Positions 9,018 to 18,788 are shown, counted from the stretch's first letter. The stretch: 40,948 nucleotides of DNA from CAUPWF01 sp964369425 (GCA_964369425.1 CAYJGW010000020.1:1-40948), one strand, 5' to 3'. The notes: generated by a model not told the origin, from the letters alone. Translations and numbers: made by a program.

Positions 9018-10955
9018 TTATTTTTTTTCTTTTTGAATATAAGGTTTGAATTCTCGTCCAGTTCCTTTGTAATAACGAGAGAAAAGTTCGTAATATTCAA
9101 GGCGAAGCACTTGAATACCAACGATGAGTCCTTCTAGACCAGAAACGAATAAGTTTCCAAGTACAACAACAACCCAGTTGATTTCGCCACCGGCAACTTC
9201 AGCACCGGCCAACATTAGCACTACTTGCATCATAGCTGCGTGGATAATCGCAAATGCACCAATTCTGATAAAGGAAAGGGTGTTTGAAAAATATGTGAGT
9301 AGTACTTCGAATAATTCGAAAAATCCTTCTACGATAAACAGTCCAAGACTGTCGGTCTTGTAGGTTTTCTTTTGTAATTTTTTAACCAATGGCTCTTTGA
9401 AGAACATTAGAATCAAAGGAATCACAAACATGATTACTAAAACAATAGTAGCAGGTAAAGGATTTTCTGTCATATACAACACAATTGTGACTACTAGGGA
9501 AAGGTAGAATACAAAACCTGCCACTCCACTTGGTTCAAATAGGACTTCTTTCAAATCGTGTGCCTTGATTGCATTGATAATGTTAAATATCATAGATACC
9601 AACATGAGGATCATACCAAAAGCGACTGCGACTACAAGGATAGTGTTTAGGTTACCCACAAAAGGTAATTCAGTCATAGCTGCTGTTGGGTGTAGCCAAA
9701 AGGCAGGAATGAGATTCTCAAATCCAAAGACACTACCGAACATAAGGCCAAAAAACATAGAGAAGATACCAGCAATAGAAATGATAGCTGCTAAGTTATT
9801 CTTCTTAAATTTATAGATTAAGGCGCCACCAATGAAGAGCATTGCTCCTTGTCCAAGATCTCCAAACATGACACCGAAGATAAAGGTGTATGTAAGTGCG
9901 ATAAAGATGGTAGGATCCATCTCGTTATGAGCTGGCATGCCGTACATCTTGGTAAGCATTTCAAAAGGTTTGAAGATTCCTGGATTTTTTAACTTGGAAG
10001 GAGGCTCGCCAAAATATTTGTTCTTATCATCCTCTACAACGACAAATACATTTGGGTCATCTTTTACATCTTCTAAGAAATCTTCCACATCTTTTTCAGC
10101 CATCCAACCACATAAAATGTAAAAGTTATCATTCTTATCCTCTACGCAAGCAGCGACTTTTCTCAATTCAAAGTTCGCATTTCGCTCATGTAAAGCATCT
10201 CTAGCACTTAAGATTTGTGGGCTTTTCTTTTCTAGCATCTCAGCAATGATGGAATCCATAGAGTTTAATTCTTCTTCAATCTTTTGGATGTCATTTTCCA
10301 ATCGAATTGCTGCTTCATAAGGATTTCCATCGTATTCATCCGGAAGGAATAGTCGTTCAAAGTGCATAGATTTAAAAATTGCATCTTGGCGCTCTGACTC
10401 TCTTTTTGATACGAAGTATACACCGTATACGTAGTTCGCATCGCGACCACCTTCTAAGAATATGATGTTTAAGTCCTCATAGATATACTTTTCTAATTTA
10501 TGATAATAATCTAATAGTACTCGTCCAAAGCGAAACTTTACATACTTATATTGTAGAACAGAATGTAAGTCGAATTGAAAAGCTCGGAATGGCTGAATGA
10601 TTTGCAATTTTTCAACCAACTTTTCTTTTTCTGCCTTTAGACGGTTTTCACGCATACGAATCTCAGTGAAATCGTGATTGGTATCACGTATTAATTGAAA
10701 GAGTTCTTGATCGGTGCGTTCCACCGAATCTGGTTTGATCTTTGACTCGTCGATATGAGCGCAGAATTCTTCCGCTTTTGCTAATGCGTCTTTGTAAGGG
10801 TTGTGGTCTGTAAAAGGTGTTAGATTATCTACAGTTTTTAACTCGGACAACGCATTTTCAAGTTGAGTTTCGTATTTGGAGAGATAAGTGTTAGTCACTC
10901 GGTCAAAATCCCATTTGGGACCTGTAATACTTAAAAACTTCATCTTTACAATCAC
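9018..10955 (-). CDS. ntpI: V/A-type ATP synthase subunit I (membrane stator)
   Basis: A 645-residue protein with a soluble coiled-coil N-terminal half and a C-terminal half of about seven or eight membrane helices that forms the ion half-channel next to the K ring. Typical blocks are MIVKMKFLSITGPK at the N-terminus, GVMFGDLGQGAMLF and YFSNTLSFIRIGAFAIIHA, the last holding the conserved Arg. The start is a GTG that overlaps the stop of subunit C in a GTGA arrangement, implying coupled translation. Confidence 0.95.
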   Translation of the reverse strand: MIVKMKFLSITGPKWDFDRVTNTYLSKYETQLENALSELKTVDNLTPFTDHNPYKDALAKAEEFCAHIDESKIKPDSVERTDQELFQLIRDTNHDFTEIRMRENRLKAEKEKLVEKLQIIQPFRAFQFDLHSVLQYKYVKFRFGRVLLDYYHKLEKYIYEDLNIIFLEGGRDANYVYGVYFVSKRESERQDAIFKSMHFERLFLPDEYDGNPYEAAIRLENDIQKIEEELNSMDSIIAEMLEKKSPQILSARDALHERNANFELRKVAACVEDKNDNFYILCGWMAEKDVEDFLEDVKDDPNVFVVVEDDKNKYFGEPPSKLKNPGIFKPFEMLTKMYGMPAHNEMDPTIFIALTYTFIFGVMFGDLGQGAMLFIGGALIYKFKKNNLAAIISIAGIFSMFFGLMFGSVFGFENLIPAFWLHPTAAMTELPFVGNLNTILVVAVAFGMILMLVSMIFNIINAIKAHDLKEVLFEPSGVAGFVFYLSLVVTIVLYMTENPLPATIVLVIMFVIPLILMFFKEPLVKKLQKKTYKTDSLGLFIVEGFFELFEVLLTYFSNTLSFIRIGAFAIIHAAMMQVVLMLAGAEVAGGEINWVVVVLGNLFVSGLEGLIVGIQVLRLEYYELFSRYYKGTGREFKPYIQKEKK

Positions 10956-12034
10956 TGCATATTACCTCCAATGTAGTTTAGTGTTTCAGTTGGGCCAATT
11001 CCGTAGCGAATGCATTCGAGTACGGTTGTGATTTTCATAATCTCATGCTCTTTGACATAAAGATACCGATTAATTGGGGCTAAAGAATGGGGATGCTTTC
11101 GGCTGTCAGTCGCATATAGGCGAGAGAGATAAGCGTGATACATCTTTTCTAAATGAAAACCATCTTTTGAATCTTGCCCAGCAAAATGTTCACCCATCTT
11201 TTCAGGAGTAATTCTTTTGCCGTAATAAGTATCGTTATAAAGCTTGATGAAATCAGCTACGGTTGGCGTTTCTACCAATTCTTTTATCACCTGTCTACTG
11301 ACGTGATAGTGAATCGGAATAATCATAGCGTAGATATCGCTCGATGAAATACTATAGTACTTTTTTGAGCGATAGATCCACTGGAAGTTCAATAAATCAA
11401 TCTTAGTTCCTATATCTTTTGTGAAAATTTCTTGATCTCGTTCCTTTAAATGTTTCTTTTGTTCTTTCCACGTTGACTTATAATAATAGAGATCAAGTGC
11501 TAGGTTATAATCGAACAAAGTTGCAGCACCGGTTTGATATACGGTGTATAAAGGCGCAAAATATTCCGTGTCACGAAGCTGATTAATAAAATCTTCCTCG
11601 CTGACAGAGGCGATTAATTTTGGAATTGATATTTGGGAATACTTGTGAAAGAAATCTGTTTTGTGGTTCAAATCAAAAGGTTCAGCATAGTGATTTGAAA
11701 CAATTCTCAAACAATAAGTAATCAGATCAATCTCATATCGCTTCATGTATAACTTAAGAAATTTACGAACGTGGCTATCACCAAAATTGTAAAGTTTACT
11801 GTAATCGTGATATAACGATTGTATCAGTTCTTTTTCTACATCGCCTCGGTGAAGCAGCTTTTCGTCATAGGGTTCAAAGACTTTGCTGTAAGAGGGATGC
11901 TCTTTTAAATAGGTGATAACTTCTAAAACAGTAGAAGAATTGGCCAAGGTAGTATAATCTTCTGCTGAGAGAAATCGTGAGCTCATGGCTCGAATTTTTG
12001 TGGAGAGTCCTCCGTACTTTAATAGACCATTCAT
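10952..12034 (-). CDS. ntpC: V/A-type ATP synthase subunit C
   Basis: A 360-residue mostly helical protein of the funnel-shaped C (d-type) subunit, which joins the central stalk to the rotor ring. Family features include the N-terminal LSTKIRAMSSRFLSAEDY and the C-terminal YLYVKEHEIMKITTVLECIRYG. Its position before subunit I differs from the Enterococcus hirae order, where C follows E. Confidence 0.93.
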   Translation of the reverse strand: MNGLLKYGGLSTKIRAMSSRFLSAEDYTTLANSSTVLEVITYLKEHPSYSKVFEPYDEKLLHRGDVEKELIQSLYHDYSKLYNFGDSHVRKFLKLYMKRYEIDLITYCLRIVSNHYAEPFDLNHKTDFFHKYSQISIPKLIASVSEEDFINQLRDTEYFAPLYTVYQTGAATLFDYNLALDLYYYKSTWKEQKKHLKERDQEIFTKDIGTKIDLLNFQWIYRSKKYYSISSSDIYAMIIPIHYHVSRQVIKELVETPTVADFIKLYNDTYYGKRITPEKMGEHFAGQDSKDGFHLEKMYHAYLSRLYATDSRKHPHSLAPINRYLYVKEHEIMKITTVLECIRYGIGPTETLNYIGGNMQ

Positions 12035-12037
12035 ACG

Positions 12038-12349
12038 TTACACCCTGATGATCCGGTTGAAAATTTGTGCAGCATACGCTTCGTTTTGTAACCGATATTC
12101 TTGCTCGATCGCCAAGATGGTCTGTTGACTTTTAACCTTGAGTGAATTCAAGTCATGATCAAGTGTCTTTTGCATATCTTTTTTAATCTTAGAAAGTTCT
12201 ACTTCGGTTTTTTTTGAAAGTTCTTCATCAAAGGCGCGTCTTTTTTGCTGAATCTCCTCTTCGTATTCCTTCTTTGAAACCTCAGTGTGATTAATAATGG
12301 ATATGGCTGTTTGCTCAATTTCAGAAAGTGTTGAAACAATAGCTTCCAT
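12038..12349 (-). CDS. V/A-type ATP synthase subunit G/H-like coiled-coil protein
   Basis: A 103-residue, almost entirely helical and charged protein, with heptad-like spacing from residue 25 to 85. This fits the small peripheral-stalk subunit (H, or NtpF) that pairs with subunit E. Family sequence is poorly conserved, so the call rests on size, composition and being the first gene of the operon, 3 bp before subunit C. The ATG follows AAAGGAGGTG. The upstream spacer must hold the operon promoter, but I saw no convincing -35/-10 pair there. Confidence 0.8.
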   Translation of the reverse strand: MEAIVSTLSEIEQTAISIINHTEVSKKEYEEEIQQKRRAFDEELSKKTEVELSKIKKDMQKTLDHDLNSLKVKSQQTILAIEQEYRLQNEAYAAQIFNRIIRV

Positions 12350-12542
12350 AACACCTCTCCTTTCCTATTAAATATGAAATAAATCACATATACTTTATCA
12401 TACACCCATTTTTTAAAATAACATATAGTAAAAACTTACAAAAATTTAATATAATTTAAGAATTAATTAGTTATTGTATATACAGTGGTCATAAAATATA
12501 GGAGTAGGTGGAGGGAAGTTAAAGCGTATTAAAGGGATAACA

Positions 12543-12571
12543 TTGACAAGCTATAGGGTTTATCATATGAT
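12543..12571 (+). promoter_or_regulatory. Sigma-70-type promoter of trmB
   Basis: A perfect TTGACA (12543-12548), a 17-nt spacer and TATGAT (12566-12571). Transcription would start near 12578, giving a leader of about 30 nt. Confidence 0.8.
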
Positions 12572-12609
12572 ATTTCATAGTAGAACATTTAGAAATGGAG
12601 TTAAGCAAT

Positions 12610-13266
12610 ATGAGATTAAGAAACATCCCAGGAGCAGAGGAGTGTATAGCTAACCATAAGTTTGCGATAGAGGAAGAAGATTCACCGAAATTAAAAGGAA
12701 AATGGGCAACTGTTTTTGGAAATGAGCAACCAATTCACATAGAAGTGGGCATGGGAAAAGGGCAGTTTATCTTAAGCCTTGCCAAAGAGAATCCAGAGAT
12801 TAATTATATAGGAATTGAAAGGTATTCAAGTGTGCTAGTAAGAGCACTTGAAAAAAGAGATTCAGATGAATTTGCATCGGTGAGCAATATTCGTTTCATC
12901 TGCATGGATGCTAATAATATAGAAGAAGTATTTGAACGTCATGAAGTGAGCAAGATATACTTGAATTTTTCAGACCCATGGCCAAAGGCTCGACATGCGA
13001 AGAGAAGGTTGACTTCAGGGACGTTCCTAGAGCGGTATGATGAAATCTTAAAGCCAGATGGTGTTGTAGAATTTAAGACAGATAACCGAAAATTATTTGA
13101 TTTTTCATTGGAAGAAGTGGGGGAATCAAAGTGGGATATCATCGCACATAGCTATGATCTTCACAATGATGCAATATTAAATGAAGGAAACATTATGACA
13201 GAATATGAGGAAAAATTCTCATCCATGGGAGATCCGATTCACAAGATGATTATAAATCGCATATAA
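12610..13266 (+). CDS. trmB: tRNA (guanine-N7-)-methyltransferase TrmB
   Basis: The enzyme methylates G46 of tRNA using S-adenosylmethionine. The glycine-rich SAM site reads IHIEVGMGKGQFI, and the family signature NFSDPWPKARHAKRRLT is intact. An in-frame ATG exists at 12595, but GGAG at 12597-12600 serves the ATG at 12610. That start gives the family N-terminus MRLRNIPGAEE and a 218-residue protein. It lies divergent from the V-type ATPase operon. Confidence 0.95.
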   Translation: MRLRNIPGAEECIANHKFAIEEEDSPKLKGKWATVFGNEQPIHIEVGMGKGQFILSLAKENPEINYIGIERYSSVLVRALEKRDSDEFASVSNIRFICMDANNIEEVFERHEVSKIYLNFSDPWPKARHAKRRLTSGTFLERYDEILKPDGVVEFKTDNRKLFDFSLEEVGESKWDIIAHSYDLHNDAILNEGNIMTEYEEKFSSMGDPIHKMIINRI

Positions 13267-13301
13267 TAAATAGTGAACAAAAATGAGGGGGCAAAGCAAT
13301 T

Positions 13302-13424
13302 TTGCGAAAACTAAAGCAACTATTTTGTCAACATTTATATGATAAGCCACAGCTAAATCAGATACTGGTTCAGATGAGAAGATCATTTCACGAGGTCTGT
13401 AGAATATTAGAACCAAGGGAGTGA
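13302..13424 (+). CDS. Possible 40-residue small protein
   Basis: A TTG start 10 nt after GAGGGGG opens a 40-codon frame beginning MRKLKQLFCQHLYDK. The product is basic, rich in Leu and Gln, and has two Cys, with no membrane segment. Its TGA stop falls in the loop of the following terminator. It fills most of the spacer between trmB and the carbonic anhydrase gene. I do not recognise a family; it could be a chance frame. Confidence 0.35.
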   Translation: MRKLKQLFCQHLYDKPQLNQILVQMRRSFHEVCRILEPRE

Positions 13425-13438
13425 CCCTTGGTTCTTTG
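13409..13438 (+). terminator. Strong hairpin terminator after trmB and the small ORF
   Basis: A perfect 11-bp stem, AGAACCAAGGG with CCCTTGGTTCT, a 5-nt loop and a short T-run that merges with the stem end. The T-tract is short, so termination may be partial. Confidence 0.75.
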
Positions 13439-13455
13439 TAAAAGAAAGGATGTTT

Positions 13456-14001
13456 ATGATTATAGAAGAAATCGTTGAATTTAACCGAGCATTTGTACAA
13501 GACGAGAATTACATTGATTATGAGACAAGCAAATATCCAGATAAAAAGTTGGCGATTGTATCTTGTATGGATACAAGGTTGCTAGAATTACTACCAGCAG
13601 CACTTGGGTTAAAGAATGGGGATGCGAAGATTATAAAAAATGCTGGGGGAGTAATCACCCATCCATTTGGTAGTGTGGTAAGGAGTCTTTTGGTTGCAAT
13701 TTTTGAACTAGGGGTGTCTGAGATTATGGTGATAGGACACACCGACTGCGGAGTGAGGGCTCTCAATAGTAAAAAGATGCACGAAGCAATGTTGAAAAGA
13801 GGGATTAGCGAGAAAGATATTAATATCTTAAAGTATGGTGGAATTGACTTTGATAAATGGCTTGGAGGATTTGAAAGTGAAGAAGCATCGGTCAGAGGTT
13901 CGGTGGATATGCTGAAAGAGCATCCATTGATACCAAAAGATGTGAGCATTCAAGGTTTTATTATAAATTCAAAAACAGGGAAACTGAGAAAAGTGGATTA
14001 G
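13456..14001 (+). CDS. Beta-class carbonic anhydrase
   Basis: A cytoplasmic zinc enzyme that interconverts CO2 and bicarbonate. The zinc and catalytic signatures are present: SCMDTR (Cys and the Asp-Arg dyad), then GHTDCG (His and Cys), with KNAGG between them. About 181 residues, fitting the short clade of the beta class. An ATG two codons earlier (13450) overlaps the AAAGGA ribosome site, so I prefer 13456. The ATPase gene follows after 10 bp, so the two are probably co-transcribed. Confidence 0.9.
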   Translation: MIIEEIVEFNRAFVQDENYIDYETSKYPDKKLAIVSCMDTRLLELLPAALGLKNGDAKIIKNAGGVITHPFGSVVRSLLVAIFELGVSEIMVIGHTDCGVRALNSKKMHEAMLKRGISEKDINILKYGGIDFDKWLGGFESEEASVRGSVDMLKEHPLIPKDVSIQGFIINSKTGKLRKVD

Positions 14002-14011
14002 GAGGGATAAG

Positions 14012-15697
14012 ATGAAGACATTATTGCAATCGTTACAGCAAATTGAGAGAAAGAGTTACTCGGCGTATAAAAGCTTGAAGGGAAGTTTTTCGTTTCATGG
14101 ATATCAACTGAACATTGAACACGTACAAGGGGATCCATTTGCAGCACCTTCTAAGTTAAGTATAGTCATTAGTTCAAAGTATGCAAAAATTCCGCAAGAG
14201 TTTTACAATACAAAAGAAAAGCGGATTGCAACGCAAGACTTTCTGTTGAGAAGCTTTTATAAAGAGATTGGAAAATATTCAAACCGAGCAAAGGGGTCAG
14301 GAAAAAGCGGAGTGATGATGGTTACAAGATGTGGACAAGAGGTACTAGAGCGGACAGGTTGTCAGATCAATCCATCTACAGGTGATGTTATTGTACGTTT
14401 TGAAGTAGGATTTCCAGCTAACGGAAGAACCATCAATGCATTAGAATTTCAAAAAATCGTATGTGACTATTTGCCGATTTGCGTCGAGAAAGGTTTGCGT
14501 TTTCAAAATATTGATAAAGCAACTTTGAAAAGTTTTGTAGAGTTGGCAGTTGATCAAACTTACATTCGTGAAGAACTAAAGAAAAGAGAGTGTTTGGCAT
14601 TTGTAGCGAATGGTGCGATATTGCCGAGAATTGATGGTGTGCGCCAAACAATGCTAAAAGAGGGGATTCCATTTGTAAGTCCCAAAAGTATGGAATTAAC
14701 ATTGGAGTTACCACACAGAGGAAGTGTAACGGGAATGGCGATTAAAAAAGGCATCACATTAATAGTGGGAGGTGGATATCATGGGAAATCCACCTTGTTA
14801 AAAGGCATGGAAAGAGGTGTTTATAATCACATTCCAGGAGACGGTAGAGAGTATGTGATTACAGATGCAGATGCAATGAAAATTAGAGCAGAAGATGGAC
14901 GTTCTATAAAAGATGTTGATATCAGCCTATTTATCAACAACCTTCCAAATGGAAAAGACACGATTTCATTTTCAACAGAAGATGCTAGTGGAAGTACATC
15001 GCAAGCAGCTAATGTGATAGAAGCGATAGAGGCAGGAGTCAGCGCCCTTTTGATAGATGAAGATACCAGTGCAACAAATTTTATGGTGAGAGATGAGTTG
15101 ATGCAGCGTGTGGTACACAAAGAGAAAGAGCCGATTATTCCATTTATCGAAAGAGCTAGACTATTGCACGAAAAATTCGATGTGTCAACAATTATGGTGG
15201 CGGGAAGCTCTGGGGCATATTTTCATATAGCAGATACAATTTTGCAGATGGATGAATACGAGCCTATTGATATCACAGCAATGGCAAAGGCAGAGGCAGA
15301 AGCATTTCCTTATCAGATTAGAACAGCAGATGATGTAAGTGTGCAGTTAGAAAGTCGCAAGCCTAAGCAAGTGATTAGAGGTGAGCGCGTAAAGACGAAG
15401 ACCTTTGGGACGGATGGATTTATGATTGATAGAGAAGAAGTGGATCTAAGACTGTTGGAACAAGTGGTGGATCGAGAACAAGTGGAATGTTTAGTAAGTA
15501 TCCTAGAGTATTTGGACAGAAAAGTATTCGATGGAAATAAAAACATTGCAATGGCAATAAATGAGATGCTGAACTCTATAGAAAAAAGAGGAATCAAAGC
15601 GATTTTGAAGGGAGATAGAATACCAGGAAATCTTGTACTCCCAAGAACGGTAGAAATCTATGCCATGCTGAATCGATATCGAGGGCTGCGGTTGTAG
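14012..15697 (+). CDS. ABC-class predicted ATPase (PF09818-type)
   Basis: A soluble 561-residue protein of the predicted ABC-class ATPase family found as a single polypeptide without membrane partners. The P-loop reads GGGYHGKSTLL near residue 252, a signature-like DASGSTSQAANVIEAIE follows, and the Walker B stretch is ALLIDEDTSATNFM. The RGERV block in the C-terminal part is also seen in relatives. The biochemical role of the family is not settled; RNA-linked functions have been suggested for a trypanosome relative. An AGGAGGG ribosome site precedes the ATG. Confidence 0.85.
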   Translation: MKTLLQSLQQIERKSYSAYKSLKGSFSFHGYQLNIEHVQGDPFAAPSKLSIVISSKYAKIPQEFYNTKEKRIATQDFLLRSFYKEIGKYSNRAKGSGKSGVMMVTRCGQEVLERTGCQINPSTGDVIVRFEVGFPANGRTINALEFQKIVCDYLPICVEKGLRFQNIDKATLKSFVELAVDQTYIREELKKRECLAFVANGAILPRIDGVRQTMLKEGIPFVSPKSMELTLELPHRGSVTGMAIKKGITLIVGGGYHGKSTLLKGMERGVYNHIPGDGREYVITDADAMKIRAEDGRSIKDVDISLFINNLPNGKDTISFSTEDASGSTSQAANVIEAIEAGVSALLIDEDTSATNFMVRDELMQRVVHKEKEPIIPFIERARLLHEKFDVSTIMVAGSSGAYFHIADTILQMDEYEPIDITAMAKAEAEAFPYQIRTADDVSVQLESRKPKQVIRGERVKTKTFGTDGFMIDREEVDLRLLEQVVDREQVECLVSILEYLDRKVFDGNKNIAMAINEMLNSIEKRGIKAILKGDRIPGNLVLPRTVEIYAMLNRYRGLRL

Positions 15698-15784
15698 TCG
15701 CATCAAATGTGCAATAAAGCGTAAATCTTGTATAGCAAGGGATAAACATATTATAAAAGAAAGAAAATTGAGGAACGAGAAGAA

Positions 15785-16813
15785 TTGAATGCAAAGATAA
15801 GAAAAAAATATTGGGTCTGCCTTTTGCAGGCGATAAAAATAGCGATAGGAAGTAGTATTGCGATTTTTATCGCAATGTATTTGGAGTTGGATAATGCAAC
15901 ATCGTCGGGAATTATTACAATGTTGACGCTTGTGACAACTAAGTTGGAGACTATACGGCTGTCCGCATATCGTATTTTGACCTTTTATGGAGCAACAGTT
16001 GTAGCATTTGTCGTGTTTCCACGTGTAGACAACATAGTGATTGCATTTGGAGTTTTTATGCTGATTGTAGTATTCTTTACAGAGATGGCGGGAATCAAAG
16101 CCACATTATCTGTAAATGCTGTAATTGGTACGCATTTTTTAATCACTCATGATTTTAGTCGAGAATTTATTCTAAATGAATTCTTACTTGTTGTTATCGG
16201 AATATCGATTGCAATGTTATTGAATAGCTTTGGGAATAATAACAATAGCGAAAAGCGATTGATTCATAATATCAAATACACAGAACATTACCTAGAGGTG
16301 ATTCTTGGATTGATTGCAGATTATTTGCGTAATGGTAAATTGGAGAGAAATGTGTGGAATGATATCAAGATTTTAGAAGCACATATCGAACATTTTCTAG
16401 AGTTGTCATTTGAGTATAAGGAAAATACATTTAATAAAGATAAAGAATATTACGTTCACTACTTTGAAATGCGCTTGATGCAGTGTGAGATTTTAGAAGG
16501 TCTACATTATGAGGTGAAGAAGATTAGTAAAATGCCAAAACAAGCAGAAATGGTGGCGGAATGTCTGTACGAGATTAAAGGGCAAGTACTGGAATTGAAT
16601 GATCCAATTGATGCTATTTCGTCTTTTGAAGAGATGTTTGAGAGAATGAGAGAGCAAGAGTTACCAAAAACGAGAGATGATTTTGAGGCAAGGGCGAAAT
16701 TATATCACATACTGATGGATTTAGAAGAGTTTCTATACTTGAAAAAGCGTTATGTAGAGTCGGTTGTGACTTCTGCGCAATATATCAAACGACTAGAACA
16801 AGAAACAAAATAG
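15785..16813 (+). CDS. Aromatic acid exporter family (ArAE/DUF939-like) membrane protein
   Basis: A 342-residue protein with about four to five membrane helices in the first 150 residues (starting at AIKIAIGSSIAIFIAMYL) and a soluble, helical, charged C-terminal domain. This fits the ArAE_1 half-transporters of Gram-positive bacteria. The substrate is unknown. The start appears to be TTG, placed 10 nt after GAGGA; the nearby ATG at 15789 is out of frame. The gene is followed by the phosphodiesterase after a 60-bp A-rich spacer. Confidence 0.75.
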   Translation: MNAKIRKKYWVCLLQAIKIAIGSSIAIFIAMYLELDNATSSGIITMLTLVTTKLETIRLSAYRILTFYGATVVAFVVFPRVDNIVIAFGVFMLIVVFFTEMAGIKATLSVNAVIGTHFLITHDFSREFILNEFLLVVIGISIAMLLNSFGNNNNSEKRLIHNIKYTEHYLEVILGLIADYLRNGKLERNVWNDIKILEAHIEHFLELSFEYKENTFNKDKEYYVHYFEMRLMQCEILEGLHYEVKKISKMPKQAEMVAECLYEIKGQVLELNDPIDAISSFEEMFERMREQELPKTRDDFEARAKLYHILMDLEEFLYLKKRYVESVVTSAQYIKRLEQETK

Positions 16814-16873
16814 TGGATATAGAAAGAATAAATAAAGAAAGAATAAAATGAAGAAAAATAGGAGGATTAGAAA

Positions 16874-17431
16874 ATGAAATGGATGATAGCATCAGATATA
16901 CATGGTTCAGCGTATTATTGCAAAAAAATGGTGGAAGCATTTAAAAAAGAAGGGGCAGATAAGTTGTTGTTATTGGGCGATATTTTATATCATGGACCAA
17001 GAAATGATTTTCCAAAAGAGTATGCGCCAAAAGAAGTGTTTGCCATGTTGAATGAAATGAAAGAAGACATACTATGTGTAAAAGGGAATTGTGATTCAGA
17101 AGTGGATCAAATGGTGTTAGAATTTCCTATCATGACAGAATATGCAACCATAGGTGTAGAAGGAAAGCGTGGGAATACTCGATTAATCTATGCAACACAT
17201 GGACATACGATTAACCCAGAAAATTCAGGAACGCTGACAAAAGGCATGATTTTACTAAATGGACATACCCATGTGCCAGCGTGTGAGGATTGCGGTGATT
17301 TCATCTATATGAATCCAGGATCAGTATCTCTTCCAAAAGAAGAAAGCGAACATGGATATATGGTGATATCAGAAGGGTTGATATCATGGAAGAGCATTGA
17401 AGGTAAAGAATATAAAACATATGAACTATAA
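16874..17431 (+). CDS. yfcE: YfcE-type metallophosphodiesterase
   Basis: A 185-residue calcineurin-like phosphoesterase. Metal ligands are visible in order: SDIHG, LLLGDILYHGPRN, KGNCDSEVD, THGH and NGHTHVP. GDILYHGPRN is typical of YfcE, which cleaves phosphodiesters in vitro; the cellular substrate is not established. AGGAGG lies 7 nt before the ATG. It converges on the MATE gene with 16 bp between stop codons. Confidence 0.92.
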   Translation: MKWMIASDIHGSAYYCKKMVEAFKKEGADKLLLLGDILYHGPRNDFPKEYAPKEVFAMLNEMKEDILCVKGNCDSEVDQMVLEFPIMTEYATIGVEGKRGNTRLIYATHGHTINPENSGTLTKGMILLNGHTHVPACEDCGDFIYMNPGSVSLPKEESEHGYMVISEGLISWKSIEGKEYKTYEL

Positions 17432-17447
17432 TAGTTTACAAAATCTA

Positions 17448-18788
17448 CTATAGCATCTGGTAATGGTCTAAATCTTTCAAGAGCTTACGATAACATAAAA
17501 AGAAGAAGATGCAACTAAATGCCCAAGTGATTGGATAGGCCCAGTACACTAAGATGATGTTATCTGTAAAATGCGCAACTAGTTCGATATAGGTGACCCT
17601 AAGTACACACCAAATGCTTAACATGATTAGCATTGGTGTCTTGGTTCGGCCAGCTCCTCGTAGGATGCTAGAAATAATGTGAGCATAGGCCAAAAAGCAA
17701 TAGAAAATTGTAGCGATAGTAGAACGCTCTACTCCCATCTGGATAACAATTTCACCGCCACCAAAGAATCCTAGGACGTAAGGTGCGAATAGCAAGTATA
17801 ATAAACCGAAGGACTCAGCACATAGGCAGGAAAAAATGATGCCAAAACGGCAACCTTTTTTAATACGCTCGATATTACCAGCCCCTAAGTTTTGGCTTAC
17901 AAAAGTAGTCAAAGCTTGGGAAAAGCACTGAATTGGAATAAAAACAAATCCCTCCACTCTGGCATAGGCGCCATTACTAGCCATTGCGGCGGCACCAAAA
18001 GAGTTGATGCTAGATTGGACGATTACATTAGCAAATCCAATTACAGAATTTTGTACACCTGCAGGGAGACCTATCTGAATAATCTTTCGCAGAATCACTG
18101 GATCGAATGCAAGACTACGAAATTGAAAATCGATAGTATCTTTCACTCGGCATAAACGAACAAAAGCCAATACAGTACTCAGTAATTGCGCTAAGATAGT
18201 TGCTAGTGCAGCACCAGCAATTCCAAGTCCCATAGGACCTACAAATAGAAGGTCTAGCAAAATATTAGCAACAGAGGATACGAACAAGTAATACAAGGGA
18301 CGTTTTGAGTCGCCAAGCGAACGAAAGATTCCACAGACAGCGTTGTACAAGGATAGGAATAGAATTCCAGCAAAATAGGTACGAAGATAAATAAGTGCGG
18401 AATCGTATACTTCAGCAGGTGTATCCATAAAATCAAGAAGCAGTGGCGCTAGTGCAACTCCTAGTATGGTAAGTATAACTCCAGAAACCAAACCGAACAA
18501 GACACCAGTATGCACCGTCTTATTGATGCTACTGGTGTCTTTTGCACCGTAATAGGTTCCAACAAGTACGTCGATACCACTGTATAGACCGAGTACAAAT
18601 CCAGTGAGTAAGAAAATTAAGGATCCAGTTCCTGTTACAGCGGCGAGTTCTACATCGCCAAGAAAGTTTCCGACGATGATAGCGTCGATGGTGTTATATA
18701 ATTGTTGAAATAAATATCCAAAAAACATAGGAAAGGCAAATCTGAGAATCCCAGAGTGAATCTTTCCTTCTAATAAAGAGGGTGTCAT
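17448..18788 (-). CDS. MATE family multidrug efflux transporter
   Basis: A 446-residue integral membrane protein with twelve predicted helices in two similar halves. The first half opens with FAFPMFFGYLFQQLYNTIDAI, the classic MATE N-terminus, and the second with IIQIGLPAGVQNSVIG. Members export cationic drugs or metabolites using a Na+ or H+ gradient; the substrate here is unknown. The ATG follows AGGAG with 7-nt spacing. It is transcribed alone, divergent from the aminopeptidase gene. Confidence 0.92.
   Translation of the reverse strand: MTPSLLEGKIHSGILRFAFPMFFGYLFQQLYNTIDAIIVGNFLGDVELAAVTGTGSLIFLLTGFVLGLYSGIDVLVGTYYGAKDTSSINKTVHTGVLFGLVSGVILTILGVALAPLLLDFMDTPAEVYDSALIYLRTYFAGILFLSLYNAVCGIFRSLGDSKRPLYYLFVSSVANILLDLLFVGPMGLGIAGAALATILAQLLSTVLAFVRLCRVKDTIDFQFRSLAFDPVILRKIIQIGLPAGVQNSVIGFANVIVQSSINSFGAAAMASNGAYARVEGFVFIPIQCFSQALTTFVSQNLGAGNIERIKKGCRFGIIFSCLCAESFGLLYLLFAPYVLGFFGGGEIVIQMGVERSTIATIFYCFLAYAHIISSILRGAGRTKTPMLIMLSIWCVLRVTYIELVAHFTDNIILVYWAYPITWAFSCIFFFLCYRKLLKDLDHYQML

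Noticed and set aside
12350..12542. Possible riboswitch or small RNA between the V-type ATPase operon and trmB
   Set aside because: The spacer is AT-rich with no stable hairpin or conserved motif that I recognise.
13219..13500. Minus-strand frame of 93 codons across the trmB-carbonic anhydrase spacer
   Set aside because: It overlaps the end of trmB and the terminator, has no ribosome site and resembles no family.
17426..17453. Inverted repeat CTATAATAG/CTACTATAG spanning both stop codons of the convergent yfcE and MATE genes
   Set aside because: Eight of nine positions match, but the stem is AT-rich and no T-run follows on either strand, so I did not call a terminator.
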